Positions 55,501 through 61,500 of a stretch of 64,000 nucleotides of DNA are shown here, in pieces; position 1 is the stretch's first letter, and every line of letters starts with the position of its first letter. The notes below the pieces were generated by a model. It was not told where the DNA came from. It ran no database searches and was given only the letters and a program-made list of their open reading frames with translations. The translations under genes and the position numbers were made by a program. The stretch is taken from positions 136,501-200,500 of the forward strand of contig OU964920.1 in assembly GCA_918807975.1 (NCBI GenBank), written 5' to 3'. Source of the stretch: Aplidium turbinatum. Lineage: Eukaryota; Chordata; Ascidiacea; Aplousobranchia; Polyclinidae.

Positions 55501-58500
55501 GGTCGAATGTGTTTTTAAGCTGGCGCTAACCCACTGAGTTAACGGGGCGGACAAAACTTATCGTACAAAGTCGAAAATGTAGCTAAACTCTACGTTGTGT
55601 TGATACAACTTGTAACAATTAAAGCAAACTTCAAACATTGTCCTGAAAGTTTTTCCAACCCTACCACGGTGCCTAGCTGTTCCTACTTCACTTAGGTTTT
55701 CAACTTCATCATTTACATTGGTCAAAATTGTTCAGGTAACATGTCTCCGGGTCATTGTCAGAAATCATGCTTAGATGCATCGGCATGCGTTGAATGTGCA
55801 GAGCAACCTGAATGTATTTGGTGCGAATCAACATCAAGTTGCTTTCCCATGGCAACCACAGCCGTGTATTTTCCCTATGGTGGATGCTCTTCCTACGTTA
55901 GCGCAGAAACCCAATGCAATTGTAAGTTGGCTATATAGATGGTGTGGGCATTATGACTGCACAACAAAAAGTAAACATTAGCTTACACTATGGTCTTAAA
56001 GCAGATACTTCGAAAGTTCATCCAACATAAGTTATTAAATGAGATATTTTTCATGATTGATATATTTCAATTGACAGTTGTAATGATTGGTGTATTTCAA
56101 TTGACAGTTGTCATGAATGATGTTTTTCAATTGACAGTTGTCATGATTGATGTATTTCAATTGACAGTTGTCATGATTGATGTATTTCAATTGACAGTTG
56201 TCATGATTGATGTATTTCAATTGACAGTTGTCATGATTGATGTATTTCAATTGACAGTTGTCATGATTGGTGTATTTCAATTGACAGTTGTCGTGATTGA
56301 TGTGTTTCAATTGACTGTTGTCATGATTGATGTATTTGAATTGACAGTTGTCATGATTGATGTAGTTCAATAGACAGTTGTCATGATTGATGTATTTGAA
56401 TTGACAGTTGTCTTGATTGATGTATCTCAATTGACAGTTGTCATGATTGATGTATTTCAATTGACAGTTGTCATGATTGATGTATTTCAATTAACAGTTG
56501 TCATGATTGATATATTTCAATTGACAGTTGTCTTGATTGATGTATCTCAATTGACAGTTGTCATGATTGATGTATTTCAATTAACAGTTGTCATGATTGA
56601 TATATTTCAATTGACAGTTGTCTTGATTGATGTATCTCAATTGACAGTTGTCATGATTGATGTATTTCAATTGACAGTTGTCATGATTGATGTAGTTCAA
56701 TAGACAGTTGTCATGATTGATGTATTTCAATTGACAGTTGTCTTGATTGATGTATCTCAATTGACAGTTGTCATGATTGATGTATTTCAATTGACAGTTG
56801 TCATGATTGATGTATTTCAATTAACAGTTGTCATGATTGATGTATTTCAATTGACAGTTGTCTTGATTGATGTATCTCAATTGACAGTTGTCATGATTGA
56901 TGTATTTCAATTGACAGTTGTCTTGATTGATGTATCTCAATTGACAGTTGTCATGATTGATGTATTTCAATTGACAGTTGTCTTGATTGATGTATCTCAA
57001 TTGACAGTTGTCATGATTGATGTATTTCAATTGACAGTTGTCATGATTGATGTATTTCAATTAACAGTTGTCATGATTGATATATTTCAATTGACAGTTG
57101 TCTTGATTGATGTATCTCAATTGACAGTTGTCATGATTGATGTATTTCAATTAACAGTTGTCATGATTGATATATTTCAATTGACAGTTGTCTTGATTGA
57201 TGTATCTCAATTGACAGTTGTCATGATTGATGTATTTCAATTAACAGTTGTCATGATTGATGTATTTCAATTGACAGTTGTCTTGATTGATGTATCTCAA
57301 TTGACAGTTGTCATGATTGATGTAGTTCAATTGACAGTTGTCATGATTGATGTATTTCAGTTGACAGTTGTCATGATCGGTGTATTTGAATTGACAGTTG
57401 TCATGATTGATGTATTTGAATTGACAGTTGTCATGATTGATGTAGTTCAATAGACAGTTGTCATGATTGATGTATTTGAATTGACAGTTGTCTTGATTGA
57501 TGTATCTCAATTGACAGTTGTCATGATTGATGTATTTCAATTGACAGTTGTCATGAGTGATGTATTTCAATTAACAGTTGTCATGATTGATGTATTTCAA
57601 TTGACAGTTGTCTTGATTGAATACTGAAAAGTTTGGGTGTTCATCAGGACAATTATCGTTTCTAGCACTAGTTGCTACGTTCATCTGATGAAATTGAAAG
57701 TAAAATTAACAACAAACAAGATGGTTTATTGCTTCACTGACGTTTGATGTATGTATTGATGTATTTGAATTGACAGTTGTCATGATTGATGTAGTTCAAT
57801 AGACAGTTGTCATGATTGATGTATTTCAGTTGACAGTTGTCATGATCGGTGTATTTGAATTGACAGTTGTCATGATTGATGTATTTGAATTGACAGTTGT
57901 CATGATTGATGTAGTTCAATAGACAGTTGTCATGATTGATGTATTTGAATTGACAGTTGTCTTGATTGATGTATCTCAATTGACAGTTGTCATGATTGAT
58001 GTATTTCAATTGACAGTTGTCATGATTGATGTATTTCAATTAACAGTTGTCATGATTGATGTATTTCAATTGACAGTTGTCTTGATTGAATACTGAAAAG
58101 TTTGGGTGTTCATCAGGACAATTATCGTTTCTAGCACTAGTTGCTACGTTCATCTGATGAAATTGAAAGTAAAATTAACAACAAACAAGATGGTTTATTG
58201 CTTCACTGACGTTTGATGTATGTATTGATGTATTTGAATTGACAGTTGTCATGATTGATGTAGTTCAATAAACAGTTGTCATGATTGATGTATTTGAATT
58301 GACAGTTGTCATGATTGATGTATTTCAATTGACAGTTGTCATGATTGATGTATTTCAGTTGACAGTTGTCATGATCGGTGTATTTGAATTGACAGTTGTC
58401 ATGATTGATGTATTTGAATTGACAGTTGTCTTGATTGATGTATCTCAATTGACAGTTGTCATGATTGATGTATTTCAATTGACAGTTGTCATGATTGATG

Positions 58501-61500
58501 TATTTCAATTAACAGTTGTCATGATTGATATATTTCAATTGACAGTTGTCTTGATTGATGTATCTCAATTGACAGTTGTCATGATTGATGTATTTCAATT
58601 AACAGTTGTCATGATTGATATATTTCAATTGACAGTTGTCTTGATTGATGTATCTCAATTGACAGTTGTCATGATTGATGTATTTCAATTGACAGTTGTC
58701 ATGATTGATGTAGTTCAATAGACAGTTGTCATGATTGATGTATTTGAATTGACAGTTGTCTTGATTGATGTATCTCAATTGACAGTTGTCATGATTGATG
58801 TATTTCAATTGACAGTTGTCATGATTGATGTATTTCAATTAACAGTTGTCATGATTGATGTATTTCAATTGACAGTTGTCTTGATTGATGTATCTCAATT
58901 GACAGTTGTCATGATTGATGTATTTCAATTGACAGTTGTCATGATTGATGTATTTCAATTAACAGTTGTCATGATTGATGTATTTCAATTGACAGTTGTC
59001 TTGATTGATGTATCTCAATTGACAGTTGTCATGATTGGTGTATTTCAATTGACAGTTGTCATGATTGATGTATTTCAGTTGACAGTTGTCATGATCGGTG
59101 TATTTCAATTGACAGTTGTCATGATTGATGTATTTCAATTGACAGTTGTCATGATTGATGTATTTCAATTGACAGTTGTCATGATTGATGTATTTCAATT
59201 GACAGTTGTCATGATTGATGTATTTCAGTTGACAGTTGTCATGATTGATGTATTTCAATTAACAGTTGTCGTGATTGATGTAGTTCAGTTGACAATTGTC
59301 ATGATTGATGTATCTCAATTGAAAGTTGTCATGATTGATGTATTTGAATTGACAGTTGTCATGATTGATGTATTTCAATTGACAGTTGTCATGATTGATG
59401 TATCTCAATTGAAAGTTGTCATGATTGATGTATCTCAATTGAAAGTTGTCATGATTGATGTATTTGAATTGACAGTTGTCGTGATTGATGTAGTTCAGTT
59501 GACAGTTGTCATGATCGGTGTATTTCAGTTGACAGTTGTCATGCTCATCAATCATGTGACGAATGCTTTATCGACGACAAATGTGGTTGGTGTGATTTTG
59601 GAAGCGACACAGGATATGGGTCATGCATGAGTGGATCTCTCCATGGTCCAATAAACACGACATGTTCCAGCGAACAGTGGCATTTTATTGATTGTCCAGG
59701 TAAAGCATGCTTGGAAACCTTTACCATATTAAGTAAACAAAACTAATTAGTTAAACGTATCTCTAAAGCCGGACTATATTTCATAAGAAATTTTTGTTAT
59801 CTTTTTTTGCGCACTTTTTTTTTGGTTTCGAACAGTTTTAGTTTTGGCTCAAGTTGATAACAAAACCAAACTTGCAATCAACTAAAACCACAGAAATTGC
59901 TGTAGAATTAAAATCGTATGTTATCTTCTTCAAAAGTTTAACCTTATATGCAGCGACACAGGGCTTTATGAGGATGACCCATTGCCCCACTCTAGTAGTG
60001 AAATATTTCTCAGAAAGAAATATGCTAGAAATGTGAAATTTCTTGACTAACTTTTTGTTTTTTGCAAATTTTCTAAACCTACACTGATCATTTTTCTACC
60101 TTCCTGCCCTGCACAATAAGAATTTCATTTCAGGTGGCTAGACATTTTCTTACAATGCTAGATATATATAATTTAATGTAAATCAAATATAGTTATTACT
60201 ATCTGAATCCTTAACAGCCTGTTTCACCTTACCTTTAACGGATCATCAGAAGAGTCTTATTCAAATAGAATCTATTATTTAATAATTTAATGTAAATCAA
60301 ATATAGTTATTACTATCTGAATCCTTAACAGCCTGTTTCACCTTTAACGGATCATCAGAAGGGTCTTATTCAAATAGAATCTATTATTTAATAATTTAAT
60401 GTAAGTGTAATATAAATCAACTCAATCAATTGTAATATAAATGTTAGTGCAATTACTTTAAAATGTAAAAACGCCCAAAAATGCCTTATAGTTATGAGAA
60501 AAAGTAATTTTTTGTTTAGATTAGCATTACTTTATATTTTAATTCAAAAATTTCAATTTTGAAGCTATTTTTTCGAAAGTAGAATAAAAACCAACTTTTT
60601 GATGTATTTTCATCTCAAACACTTTATTTCAATAAATTTGTTGCGTTAAAATTTGATTTCTATATGCACAATACACATGGTTATTATCCTGTAAAATATT
60701 TTGGTTCTGTGATTTTCATAGCTCCAATTAATTAGAACGAGGCTAAGATAGCGATGAGGCTGTGACGTGCTTACCGCGTACGAAAACAGCTCGTAGATAT
60801 GGTTAAAAGTTTTGAACATTGTATTGCGTAACAAAGAACGCTATCAATGAGAGACGCTTCATTGTCGTGCAAACCAGAATGTTGACTTCGGGAACAGATG
60901 CTCTGTTACGCGATAACTTTCCAATAAATATGTTTCAAAGCTTCTTGGAATGATACAATTCCATTAGAGGCGGGTGGCATGTGTTGACAAGTTCATTGTG
61001 TTTCAGCTTGCCAGTGTAACGGACACAGCACGTGCAGCCCAGATCGCCCTGACCGATGCGTGAATTGTGACGTCGGTACAACAGGGCCTACATGCGATCA
61101 TTGCGACGCGTTGTACTTCGGTGATCCAACAAATGGAAGGAATTGCTCAGGTAACCAACAAACTGAGCACATGCAAGCGCCATGACAAACTTGAGAGAAT
61201 CTGTTTTTTGTAAGAGGGTTACAACAGGTTTTGTGTGTGGGGTTGCCGTTGAAGACTGAGCTTGCTGTATTGTTCAATAAAGATATTTACATTTGCTGTG
61301 AGACGGTTGGCCTAAATACTTTAATACGTCTAATGAATAATAATTTTTGCATAGGAATTACGAACATAGTTCAATATCGTATAAATTGGTGACGCTGAAA
61401 ACATTATTTTGTATAACAATTATCAGCTTGCGAATGCAACAACCACGCCACCCAGTGTTCAAATGAGGGAAGTTGTTATTGTGACGTGAAAGGGATTGTC

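Larger units (their letters stand above)
52860..55555 (-). repeat. tRNA-derived SINE split into three by two insertions
   Basis: The reverse-oriented SINE appears as tail 52860-52909 (GAATCTTTATTCTAGGACAG), middle 53718-53861 (TAGTTTCGCATTCTTGTAGAGG, TTTTGTTGCCAGGGAATTAT) and head 55441-55552 (GAATGGAGAGCAGTCATGAAA, GCTCAAGCGCACACCCCGAG, ACCCACTGAGTTAACGGGGCG). The order matches the intact copy at 48213-48535. It lies in intron 11, where the lectin exons would be expected. Confidence 0.88.

Noticed and set aside
56051-59543. CRISPR-like array of regularly spaced 30-bp repeats
   Set aside because: Units are head to tail without unique spacers, in an animal intron; it is a minisatellite.
56051-59630. 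Long open frames (up to 299 codons) in the 30-bp array on both strands
   Set aside because: The unit length is a multiple of three and lacks stops in several frames; the translations are pure repeats (MIDVFQLTVV, NHDNCQLKYI). They are not genes.
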